A stretch of 64,000 nucleotides of DNA from Echinococcus granulosus (taxonomy: Eukaryota > Platyhelminthes > Cestoda > Cyclophyllidea > Taeniidae): NCBI RefSeq assembly GCF_000524195.1, contig NW_020170385.1:1071898-1135897 (forward strand), written 5' to 3'. The stretch's first letter is position 1, and each line of letters begins with the position of its first letter. The position numbers and the translations under genes were made by a program. Shown in pieces: positions 1 through 33,900 of this stretch. Below the pieces are notes generated by a model. That model did not search any database. It was not told the DNA's origin and was given only the letters and a program-made list of their open reading frames with translations.

Positions 1-3000
1 GGTGCGTCACGTCTTTCCCGACGTCTTCATGGCTGGGAAGCAGCAGGAGCTGATGCCTTGCGATCGCCCCATGTTCCTGCATCACACATTCGTGGCGGCC
101 CTCCTTAATGACCTTTTCGGCATTCAGTGTCGTGCTGGCTGTGTTTGCGCAGGTCCCTACGCAATGGACCTTCTGGGGATCGATGAGCCTCTTGCCAAAC
201 TCTATGAAGATGCCCTTGTCACCAGGTTGCTTAAGAATGTCTCATTGATATCGCACACAAGATTTGTTCTTCCGTGATCACGGTCCAATTGTTTGTATTA
301 ACTATGGTTAATTTGCCCGTTTTTGCCATACACCTTTGATCACATTGCTTAACTTGAGCGCTTATGATTTTCGCAGACGCCTCCCTCTTTTTCAGTGAGG
401 TATCGGTTTGTCGCGTTCAAAAGACCTATGACAAAGCCTCCAGTGAAGTGCTCAGGTGGGTTATTTGTCTCTTTGGAAATTATTTTAGTCGTACGATCAT
501 GATTTCACATCTCTTAGGAAAATTCTCGCAGCTGTTTGAATATTCCCTTTTATCGAGGTTTTTTCGGAAAATGAAATGACTCTTAGCCTGCTTCATTCCT
601 AAAATGTTTGCTACATATTTATCCGGAAAACTTTTTACTAAACTGCTGCGTTTTGATCCATTATTGCTTTGTTTACTGTTATCTGTGTGCTGAAGCCGCG
701 ATATTAATACTGTAAAAGTTCTCCGAAGATTTTAATCCGAAAATAACCCCTCGACTTACAGTTTTGCAGTTTTTTACCTTACATTTATTTATGAGTCATT
801 ACAATTGCAAAGTTAGTGCGTGCTTTCCTTCACCCGCTGCATTTTGAGGACAAAATTAGCGGTTGACAATTCGTATTATACATTATTCTAAAACAACCAA
901 GTCTAGTTTCTCCAAATTCAGGCCAGGCTTTACGCGCTTTTCAATCCCCTACTTCATGTCTGACGAAGAGGCGAATTTTGTCCTTGAGGCGGTGTGTTTC
1001 GTCGCTGACTATGGTTGGGCTTTCCTGCCTCTTTACTCCTACGATGCCATGACAGGCGAGTGGAAGCATCGTCAACACGACCAACTGGAAGATCGACAGT
1101 GGCTGGGTCACATCAAATATACCAAGGAGGGCATGACCTGGCGCCGGGCTAAGATCAAGGCCCGTGGTGCTCTTCCCAAGAGTCTTCAGGTTCGCTTCTC
1201 ACAATCTGTCTTTGGTTTCACAAATTCATCAGTTTATTTTTTGTCACGGTGGTTACTTTCTCGATCATTAATAAATGCTAATCTGAAATTCTGTTTTAAT
1301 ACATTTTAAAGGCATATTCCAGTTTAAAAAATGCCAACTTTCTACTTTTCGTACAGCGTTTTTGTTGGCACGCAAAACGCTGCAGTTTACAACACAACCC
1401 TGCCGAGATATTCGAACTTTTTTAAAATCGTTGTAAATTGTAGTAATGGTATTTAATCTTCTTTGTTAGGAGTGCCTTATGGCTGCCAAAGTGGAACTGA
1501 AGCGAGCTGTCGATTTTGTGAAATCTGCGGAGGTCTCCCCTGTGCCCGACGTCACCGCCAACTTCGATGCTATCGGCCAGAAACTCCGTTGGTTCGTTCT
1601 GCCCTGTGAAGCCGCTGCTCAAATGCGCGGAGAAATAAGTATGTACTTATTTGCTTATAAATAATGGTTGTGTTTAAAACCACCTTTATCCACAAAACGC
1701 AATAGAATTGCCAAAAGGAACGCGTCACTTTGAAAACCTCAACATTACATCCAACTCTTCTGATGTGCCTTCCAACAGGTCAACTGGCGATTTCAACTGG
1801 TCCTTCTTCACCTTGGAAGCCTGGCACTATGGATCCGTGTACAAATGTCCCAGCTTTTACTACTTCTCAAAAGAGTCTGACTTCTCATAGACGCAGTGCA
1901 GCTACAACATCCCCCATTGATCATCAGGCCACTCCAAGCTCCTCGCACGCTGCGCATCATCGAAGTCCTGTTGGATCAGCCTCTCCCCGCCATCGTAATC
2001 GAAGACCTCATTCCTCTTCGCCACAGCATCTATTTTCCCTCGCCAGGCCCATGTCTCCCAATTTCAGTACCCTTCATAATGAGCCGAAATCTCATGCAAA
2101 GTATAAAAACAACGTCCAACAGGAAAATAATAGCCACATTAATTGTGAATCTACTGTTCGAGTCATCAACCAAAGGCCGCGGTCTACCCCCTGTGATAGC
2201 ACAGCAGGAAGGCTGGATAGCGAGGATCCAGGAGAGTCAAAGCTGGTTTTTAGGGAATTTAAGGGGCTGTATGATCTGTCCTCAATGACCAGAGGCTCCG
2301 GTGAAGCAAACCTGAGAGTGAATAGATGGGAGGAAAGAACATTGTGGCGGCGTCCCTTTAAGCAACTCTACAGACCATTTGTCAAAGTACGTTAATTACT
2401 TTTGTCATTAATGCCGTTTCCTTTTAGTTTTGATTCCATGCGCTTCCTGATTCATTTTAAAAGTTATCTTGATTGGCTTGTTGCCCTTAGGCCATCAAGG
2501 ACTTTGACATGATCCATCGGGCAGATCGGATACTAGTTTGTCTGTCGGGGAGAAAGAACAGTCTCTCCTTGCTCCACTGTATGCATGCCTACCAGGAAGT
2601 GTGTCTGCGACGTCCCGACTACCCCTCCTTTGAAATCGGCGCCGTCACCGTTGACCCTGGCAGCTCGGCGTTCGACCCACGGCCTCTCATCCCCTATCTA
2701 GCGGGGCTGGGTGTTAAATGTTTCTACGAGGAACAGAGTAGGTCAACTTCATGCATCATATTCTGCTTTATTGTACTCAGTGCCTCTGCCGTTATTTTAT
2801 TTGGCAGGGACGAATTTGCTCTGAACACACTACCAGTCTTAAATATTGGAAATCTCTCTATCACTTGCTGATTTTGTGTTCATATGGACAAATTATTTTT
2901 CGATGTTCCTTTAAGTTTGTACACTGGATATTAAAGGGGTGTAAAACTTGCACTAGCGCATTCTCATTGATTATCTGCTCAATATAGACTTTTAAATACC

Positions 3001-4796
3001 ACCTCATGCCATCAAAAGTAACATACTTTTAGCGTGAACGAATAGTCATGCTAATTGCAGGTTGTAAGGTTGCATATCACTTGAACCCACTTTTCTGTCA
3101 CCTAGATATAATGGCCAAAGCTTCTCAGCTTGGCAATCAGTGTAGCAGTATCTGCAGTTTCTGCTCTCGTATGAAACGTGGCAGAATTTATGCTGTTGCT
3201 CTGAGGCATGGTTACAATGTTATCGCCCTGGGACAGCATTTAGACGACCTCGCAGAGAGGTAAACTTTTTTTGCTTTTTCTACTCGACTCAAGCTCTCGT
3301 TTGTCCCTGTGGAACCATATTTCACCCGTTACTTTTGTTGGGTTCTTTTACATCCTTCAATATCAACGTAAGGTTTATTTACTCGCTCATTGCATTTTGA
3401 TGTGCTTACAACACCGTTTGTTTATTCAAATGGTAAACACTTTTAGGCTTCACTTTGTTAGGTATTTGAAAATACTGGATAAAAATAAGTCACTTAGTTT
3501 GTGTCATTCGTTTATTTCCAAAGGGGGTAGTGATTAAAAAATACTGTCAGAAATTATGTATCTCACGGTTATGGCGCATCGGGATTGTTATTCGCTGTTT
3601 TTATAAGCTAATTGTACCTTTTTTTGGTGCTACCATTCATCCACACCCGTCATTCAAAAAGCTTCTTGATGTCCTGCTTCCACAAATCCGAAATGAACAC
3701 AATGAAAGCTCATTATACTGTTCGGTATGTCCAGCTTGGCTTCACTGTATTGGGTTTATTGACATGGCACAAATTCCCTCGCTATTGCCAGTCTTTACCT
3801 ATCTAGTCAGATTGTGATGCTAAATGTTTTACCAAAGTTTGTATTCATAGAGCATACCCACACCCTCTGTGCCTGACCTCGGTTCCTGACCTTGTTGGGT
3901 CACCACAGTGTGCGAAGTTCACAATTACGAATTTAGAACTACAATATTCAAAGCTTAATGTGCTCATTTTTGTGTAAAATGAAGAATTGACAAAGTTCGC
4001 CCATACTTGTCAAGCATTTTTGCTGTGTATCTGCATAATCGTCATAATTACACCCTGCAAACTTCCTCTCGAAGGCCCAGACGGAGTTTCATTTTCACAA
4101 GCGTCTACTTTAGGCTACTGTCTTAGTTTTGTTACGGCATTAAAGTAATTCAGTATTTAAATGGCTGTGAATCCGTTAAACCATAATGAAAAATTGTGGA
4201 TTTTACAAAGAGCGGTAGAACGCTTCCATTTGTAAACCTCAGCTTTCTGTGTAGCAGATGAACAAAGAAGTGCCCGGCTCTCTTAAGCCACTGTTTATGT
4301 CTTTATTTAGAACAAGAAATCTTCGAGTAATTCGACCTTTTGTCTACATTCGAGAAAGGGTGACGCGGGCTTTTGCCGAGAGGGTACCTTCTTGCACATA
4401 TTTTCATTTTGGCCAGATCCCACATCACTATTCAGTTGCTTAAATGCTCTTAATTGCTCAAAACTAGCGGTCTTTGGAATTGGTGTTTTAACCATACTCT
4501 TTTCCAATCAGGCGGGCCTTCCAATCATTCCCAAAAATTGTCCCGCCTGCTTCCAAATGCCCAAGGAGCGCATGCGAGCCAAGCGCGTTCTAAGTGACTA
4601 CGAGAACACTTTTCCGAATCTCTTTTCGAGTCTCCAGGCCGCAATGTTACCTCTAATCGCCAGAGATGCAGCCTTGGGGCTTTCCGCGTTCGAAGATGCT
4701 GAAAAAGCCATAGCCTCCAAAGCCAGGGAAACGTCTGTCAACTCGGATTTTTACGAAGGGCAGCCCCTAAGTTGTCCGAGATTAATCACTAAATGA
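1..4796 (+). CDS. Cysteine desulfurase-like / TtcA-like tRNA thiolase fusion protein, 5'-truncated by window edge
   Basis: Ten exons fit phase and splice signals: 1-225, 396-455, 922-1189, 1470-1638, 1779-2386, 2491-2737, 3106-3259, 3662-3724, 4311-4383, 4512-4796, giving 716 visible residues and a TGA stop. Exons 1-4 are the C-terminal part of a class V PLP-dependent aminotransferase fold: LLNDLFGIQCRAGCVCAGPY carries the Cys expected of a desulfurase, followed by PGFTRFSIPYFMSDEEANF. Exon 5 is a Ser/Pro/His-rich linker. Exons 6-10 are a TtcA/PP-loop ATPase domain: SGRKNS at the PP-loop position, CSFC on a CSxCSRxKRG motif, GQHLDDLAES, MKAHYTV and NCPACFQMPKER. In bacteria TtcA thiolates tRNA cytidine using sulfur from a desulfurase, so a fused donor and acceptor is a reasonable inference. 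The first junction (donor GTTGCT at 226) is the weakest. The PP-loop departs from the usual SGGKDS, so activity is not assured. Confidence 0.82.
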
Positions 4797-4881
4797 CTTT
4801 CAACGAACATTATCCATCCTCGACTGTATTCTAAATTTGAGTAAAAGTGACATTTACTGCCACTTGGGAATCGTACGCAAA

Positions 4882-4887
4882 TTTATT
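4882..4887 (-). promoter_or_regulatory. Probable polyadenylation signal of the thiamine pyrophosphokinase gene
   Basis: AATAAA read on the minus strand, 56 nt past the TAG stop at 4944. It lies within the 147-bp gap before the stop of the convergent plus-strand gene, so the two 3' UTRs probably overlap or nearly meet. Confidence 0.5.
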
Positions 4888-4943
4888 TCTCGAAATACAT
4901 AGTTCATTTGGACTATATGTTGCATAAAAAAATAAGGGTCGGA

Positions 4944-5869
4944 CTAAAGCATTCCAGTTAAGCAGTTGGACATGGACCACAGTAGCAGGCCGTCGGACAC
5001 CACCTCCACTTTGGTGTCGATAGTCTGATTCGAAGTTGAGACGAGCTTTCCAAAATCGAGGATATCGTTGTCTGAGACTTGTAATATTATTCGCAATATG
5101 AGGCAAACCTAGGTTCCAACGAAGTCCCTTGGAGGTTACTCTAACTGGCCCGCCTATCGGAATGAGGCCACAGTGGAGATTTGTAGGACAGTTGGAAAGG
5201 TGTATTTCGTTGAATCCCTACTTAAGTGCATAACAAACGGCAGCTTACTTCATCAAGCAAACAGGAAATAGAGGATTCTGTCACAAGGAGGAGAGGGATG
5301 TTCGTTAGCCCCTTGGCGATAAAAAGTGAGTTTACTATGCCAAATTCGTGATCTGCTCGGCCACCACTGCCATAAAGGCCGACTATGTAATCAATGTCCG
5401 GTTTTCGGAGTGAACGGTCCGTGGAAGATTCTTTGCAGTGCTCGCCAATATTCTCAAGCAAAACCGCAATAGCCTTTGTAAAGTCTGATGCATCTTGATC
5501 TGGGGTTTCTATAACCTTGGTTGTTTTCTAAGGAGAGTAAGTTATGTGCAGTCTTACTTGTTTCTTGTAAAAAGACTTCACTTCAGGCCTGATAGAATCG
5601 AAATCCCCACTAACAAAGTTTGGAGTATGAGAGTCCCTTAAAGGACTATCATATATAATGTTTGCAAATCCATCGACGAAGATAGAAATTGAGGCTTTAA
5701 TATGACCAGTTATGCAATAGAAATACCTCTGCAAAATAATACTTCAAATAAGTTCTCCAGACCGTTGAAGCGAGAATTCAGACAGATAAGACCGATTTTT
5801 GTGACTAGATACATAGCGTAGGTCCCACAACCTACCACGATCAACTATGGAGAATGGTTCAGCTCTCAT
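4944..5869 (-). CDS. TPK1: Thiamine pyrophosphokinase
   Basis: Six exons on the minus strand: 5869-5836, 5804-5727, 5694-5558, 5527-5249, 5217-5109, 5071-4944. They sum to 765 nt, giving 254 residues; the human enzyme is about 243. The five introns are 31, 32, 30, 31 and 37 nt, each GT-AG and phase-consistent. The enzyme converts thiamine and ATP to thiamine diphosphate in the cytosol. Visible family motifs in order are FVDGFANIIYD (the DGGANRLYD position), SGDFDSIRPEV, TPDQDASDFTKA, GSGGRADHEFG, HCGLIPIGGPV, GLRWNL and DFGKLVSTSN, then a C-terminal LLLWSM. The start ATG at 5869 follows from the 31-nt first intron. A downstream ATG at 5814-5812, inside that intron, would be the alternative start if it is not spliced. 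The gene is convergent with the upstream fusion gene, with 147 bp between stops. Confidence 0.9.
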
Positions 5870-6384
5870 AACGCAGAAACACCGCCGACGCAAGACTCAG
5901 ACGGGGATAGGGTTAGACCCGTGATTAAGGTCGAATCGAAATGTCCTAGAGTGGCTAGTTTAAACACGAATAAGAGAAATTAACGTCAATTTAACAAAGT
6001 TTGACCTAGCTTATGTCAGTGCGCGAACCTCTTAAATTGGAGCTATTGTAAACTAGACACTATGAGATGGGAGGAAGCATTATGTACTGCGCAAACTTGT
6101 AATTAACACTGCTTTTTCCCATTTATAAGATACGAAATATAGTTCAACAATTCCCCCACCAAGGGTCTACTTCTTTTAAAGATACTGCTATAATTATAGC
6201 AAGAAAAATAGGTTTAAAATCAGGAAAACTCACATCAAGGCTTTAATGTTTTTTCATTAATTTTAACGTACACGTAGTCGACCTTACCATTCATTTTGCG
6301 TGACTATCAGACTTTTTATTCACTTGCAGTGTTTTGAGATTTATCTGAATTCGTAAATAATATTAGCATAATACGTTAGATGCT

Positions 6385-6556
6385 CAAATCCCTGTTTTGA
6401 GAAGGGGTCCGCTGTGGGTCCCCGTCACATTACCTCCGCTCACTAGGCGAGTGTCCCTAATCCGCTCTTTATGCTAAATATATCCATTCTACCTGAGTGA
6501 TATCTCCTTTTGCCTTTAGGGAAGTCTCGGGGCGACACGCTGGTGGTAACGGTAAT
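6385..6556 (+). repeat. Diverged dispersed repeat, copy A
   Basis: By eye this stretch lines up with 6676-6865 and 7416-7603. Shared blocks include GGGTCCCCGTCA near the 5' end (GGGTCTCCGTCA in copy C) and GGGAAGTCTCGGGGCGACAC near the 3' end (GGGAGTCTCGGGACGCTACA in copy B). It is the most diverged copy in the middle. No coding potential, terminal inverted repeat or target-site duplication is evident. Confidence 0.5.
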
Positions 6557-6675
6557 TTAACCCTGACTTGTTAGGAAATCTGTCCTACTTTGTATGATTA
6601 AGTGATCAACCTCAGCAGATGGAAGTGCATATGTTGTATCTGTCATCAGATGCTACCTAAGTGTAATACGATAGT

Positions 6676-6865
6676 GGTTTATCCCTCGGTTCTGGTGAGG
6701 CGCCACTTTTGTACTTTGAATTAGCCCCCTTGTACCTCGCTGGGTGGGCTGGCCTTTCGGGCCATGCCAATAGCCCAGACACCTTCTATGCACTGAATAC
6801 ATATTCTGCCCGAGTATTGTGTCTTCTTTCGTCTTCAGGGAGTCTCGGGACGCTACATAAGTCCC
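6676..6865 (+). repeat. Diverged dispersed repeat, copy B
   Basis: Shares with copy C the start ATCCCTCGGTTCTGG (AACCCTCGGCTGTGG), the core CCTTTCGGGCCATG followed by AGCCC and ACACCTTC, a GAGTATT block, and the 3' GGGAGTCTCGGGAC block. The matches are in the same order and orientation as in copies A and C. Confidence 0.55.
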
Positions 6866-7415
6866 CTTTTTATGCAGAGACGCGACACTAGCAGTAAGTT
6901 ATCTAGTAAAGTTCGTTGCCGAGTTGTCTACCGCACCTGTATGAATATATGGAATATTTAAAAACGCGATGCCTTCATCTCCATAATAATTTTATAAAGC
7001 CTAAACACATGGTTGGGCAGATCCAAAGTCGGAATATCGTCGTAAGAAGGAATTAGAGTGAAAGCATTTTAAAGAACCATGTTTAAACCCTGCACTTTGT
7101 TACTTGGCTCTGGATTCGGGTTAGTTTTCCCACAACTGTCATGGCTACGCGTGATAGTCGACACACCCCTTCCCTAAACCAAAATCCCATACAGAACAAA
7201 AGTTTAGCTCCAATAAAATTGTCGAACGGGATCAGTGACTTTGTGGTCAAACGTCGCATTGGATTTTTTGAAATTTAAAAGATAGACACTTAGGTCGTGG
7301 GTTTTTCCTTATATCAGTGACTGCGTTGTGCCGGTTTACACTGGATGTTGGCAAGGCAGCCTACTGAAGGCGCCGTACGAAGAGGGAAAATGAAATGCAA
7401 TGCGTTATTTGTTTG

Positions 7416-7603
7416 ATTAACCCTCGGCTGTGGTAAAGGGTTTACTTTGGGTCTCCGTCATTGTACATTCGCCGGGAGAGCTAGCCTTCGGGCCATGACA
7501 GTAGCCCCAATACCTTCCACACTTTAGAAAAAAATACATTCTTCTCAAGTATTCGGTTACCTTTGTCCTTGAAAAAGTCTCAAGGCAACACATCAGCATG
7601 GTA
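7416..7603 (+). repeat. Diverged dispersed repeat, copy C
   Basis: Same block order as copies A and B: AACCCTCGGCTGTGG, GGGTCTCCGTCA, GCCTTCGGGCCATGACAGTAG, ATACCTTCCACAC, CAAGTATTCGG and AGTCTCAAGGCAACACATC. The three copies lie in one 1.2-kb stretch, consistent with an old local duplication or repeated insertion of a short non-autonomous element. Confidence 0.55.
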
Positions 7604-8133
7604 CAAAGCGCGTTACAGAACTACAGTAAGGTTTAGGGGTTGCTGAAATAGTCACGAGTTCATCCTGTAGAGCAGAGTCGCAATCCGCAAAGATGTAGGT
7701 ATCCATCCAGTTAAAGACAGTTATAAACGGCTCTTTAAAGCTCTGTAATCACCTTTTATTGCTTATGCATTTGCTGTTGCCGTCCTCTGATATTGGTAAA
7801 AGTACATCTATAAGATTCGACTTTATGACTCATCCAAAAATTTAACAAAGAATTTTGGTGCAAATTGTTGTCAAAAGACTTTTGAAGACAAATCAGGCAG
7901 ATTACAGGCTACTTGACGTAAAATGCACTAACAGGAGTTTTGCTGCGTGTTTTTCGTTCTCTGCTACAACTTACTATCCCTGTATTTGCTCATGCAATTT
8001 TCGGCTGTCTCTTTTGCATAAACCGAAATTTAACCCTTGTATCCCAAAATTTGCAATTCGGCTCCTATCGGATTGTTTAATTCAGCTGCGTAGTTATTGC
8101 ATTGGTTAGTCGGCCTGTGTAAATTACCGGAAC

Positions 8134-30955
<22,822 letters not shown>

Positions 30956-33900
30956 AAATTTGTCTCTCCTGCCCACTTTTTCTCATGCACATCTACTTTT
31001 TGAATTTTAATCATTGCCAACCTGTCGCGCTTTTACGGTTGGTCCTCTTAAATTCCCTCCCCCCCCCCCCTCTCCGCAGATGTTCGTCTCCAGTGTGATT
31101 TCCATATGCTCCCTTCCACTGCCCCTTGCCTCGGTGTTCACTGAATTAGTGCTCCAGCAGGCCTATGATACTCTTATTCACCTGGGCATTTTATCTTTTC
31201 CCTTGCCGATAAACCATTTATCATTGTTTCTGAATTTCATATTCATCGATTTTGGGTTAAGATAGTAATGTTGAGGGGCTTGGTTTGGTAGCTCGTTGAT
31301 TCTGTCTTTGACGTTTAAGCTTGTTACTTGTTAAAGTTGTTGACTTGAGTCATAGAAATTGCTCACATCTGTAAAATTAGCTACCAGAAATCAATGTTAA
31401 AATTCAATCTGAATGTTATTTCACCTTGGGTCTCAGCAACCATGAGTGATACAAGTGTGTACAACGCAGCAGTTCTATTTTTCGGTCGTTCGATTCCGAC
31501 TCGGGGCTGGTGTATGGGATTTGAGTTGCCTGAAAAGTGATCGCACATGTATGCCAATAGCAAGACTCAGTCCAGGTGGCGGTTGTTGGCATTACGTGTA
31601 GACTTTGCGTTTCAAATCGTGCAGCTAGTCGGAAGCTCTCCGTGTGTACGCTGTTTTAAGATATGTCGAAGTTCTTTGACGTGCATAAAATAGTGTGAAG
31701 AATAGCACACTAGTTGGGGTGTGCCAGATACTTTAGCATTACTGGGATTGCGTGGTTAAAATACGGTATTACGCTTGGAACAGGGACGATTTAGCCACGA
31801 GATTTTTAGGTGTCCAAGTATTGAACAAGGGGGTAGCTTGATCCCGGCTTCCTAAACCTTTTGCATATTGATGAGCTGAGGTTGAAAGTTTTGATAATTA
31901 CGCTAGCCTTGTGCTCGGCAAAAAATATCATGAGCGTTTGCCCCATTCTACTCGCCTATGTATCATCACATGGTCTTTCGGGCTTGATCAGAGTATGCCT
32001 CGCAATGATTTGCACATAACTATAAAGGCTAACTGGCAGACCAACACAATCTGGAATGTGGGTTAATTCCGTACAAAGTTCAAGTTAGTTAGGCTTGCTA
32101 AGGAGATATTTATTGCGAGCTGATTGATGTCTGGTTTCTCGGGGGAATCATGCCATTTGTACGCTTTCAGGCTGCAATTTGCATTGTTTTTCATCATCTT
32201 TTATCAAAAATCTGGATCTGGAATTCGTATTAAACCCTTCTCTAATAGTGCCAAAACTTCTACCCTTATGCGTTCTTCGAAATTGTGGACTGAAGCAAAG
32301 CACTTTCTAGTCATCTACCAATTTGTGCATAAATGAATTTGTGGTTATGGTTACAATCTTTGGCCCCGAAAACTTCTCAATACCTAACCCTTTGTGTGAA
32401 GCATCATATTCTCAAAAATTTGACAAAATTTATTGTTGAACTTAATCGAAAAGACAATAGTAACGATGCATTTCGAAAAAAATTCATGAAGCTCTAGCAG
32501 TGTCACGTGTTGTTTCAACTCAAAATCTAGGATGCGGTTCTGAAAACTTATTTCGAATAAACATTACTTACCTTAATATAAAACAAATCAAAGTCTTGCC
32601 TATCGGCTATTGTTTAACGGTCAGCATTCGTACGTACGTATTGCTCCGTAGCTGGCCGTTGTACCACCAACTCGACCAGCGCGACGCCAAGCCTGAGAAT
32701 ATTCCGCAATGGCAGCCAATGTCGGCCGCAATCTTTAACTTCGGCCGTTCCTGCACGAGATGAAGCAGTGCAAAAGATATTTTGTAGAACTAAGGTATTT
32801 ACTTTTGGGCATCTTATAATTTTAGATTATTGAATCTATTATTGACAAATTCGGACGGGGTTTCACACATCGCGGGAGTTTTACTCTGACCCTTTGTTGG
32901 TCAACGGAGGGGATATTTTGACTGACTGTTGAATACATATTTTGGTATTTATAAGAAAGTAGCATACTGATCTCGTGTCTTAGGATAGTATTCTCCATAC
33001 TTGATTCTAACAACTCTGCGCAATTGCATTTATGGATTTTCCTCTATTACAGCCTCATATCAAAGTGATGAGTCATTGCTCTGACAATGCTAAGACAAAA
33101 TTTTTACTTGCTGGGTTTCGCCCATGGTGGGTGGCACATATGAATGCAACTATTGTTTCGTTCTCCATTGAAATTGTCTGTACCGAAATGCCTAAATTGA
33201 TGTGGATCTATTTGGTTTGGCAAATCATAAATTTTGTAAGCCACATATTGTGTGGGCGCGCGTAACTTCACATGAATGTGAACTGGTGCTACGCATTTCT
33301 CTTGCAGCCATTCTGCGCCATTGTTTGACATTTCGAGGTTAATGATACTTTCTATAATGCCAAGGTGTGCTGCGCTGGGTGTATTATTCGAATGCACAAA
33401 AAATCCTAACACCATTGATAAGTCAATGGGGAAAGCTTCTACTTGCTGTTACTTCCCTGTTTCTCATACTGTTTTATGCCACCTTTGATGGACCAATTTA
33501 TGGGGGAAAATGGGATTTTTTATGGTGCGATATTTTAATTTGATCTCCTTCGCTGAAGTACGTAAATCGAAGTTCAAACTTTTAGGTTAAAAATTAAGGC
33601 TGTCAGTGATTCCCCTTCCAAATGTCTTCAAAGTTAGGCCATTTAGCCTTTGTATGAACCTATCTGCACTGTGCAGAACATTTGCAGCTTTTGGATCACA
33701 GTTTTAAATGCATCAACAGGAATTTTCATCCCCTACAAATGTGTAAAATTCGAATATGCAACTACGTTCAACTGCCCAGGTCTCAGTAAGAGTTTGCGGA
33801 ATGACAATCTTGGTCTCGATTCCACTACAATGTAGCTAGTAACTAAATGCCTGTTCGTTTGTCAACCACATCTCAAGATTTCGGTGGAAAATTCGTTCCA

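Larger units (their letters stand above)
5870..8133. other. Intergenic region between the thiamine pyrophosphokinase and dynein starts
   Basis: No credible coding exon was seen on either strand. The flanking genes diverge, so promoters of both should lie here. The middle holds three diverged copies of one repeat, listed separately. Short ORFs such as 7855-8109 show no family features and no consistent splice pattern. Confidence 0.6.

Noticed and set aside
4258..4310. Open frame with ATG at 4258 directly upstream of a thiolase exon
   Set aside because: Neither nearby AG gives the right phase. The acceptor TTTATTTAG at 4310 joins the previous exon in frame and matches TtcA.
33104..33415. 103-codon minus-strand ORF that at first glance suggested a transposase fragment
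   Set aside because: No catalytic DD(E/D) motif or consistent match to a mariner/Tc1 pattern could be seen, and no terminal repeats flank it.
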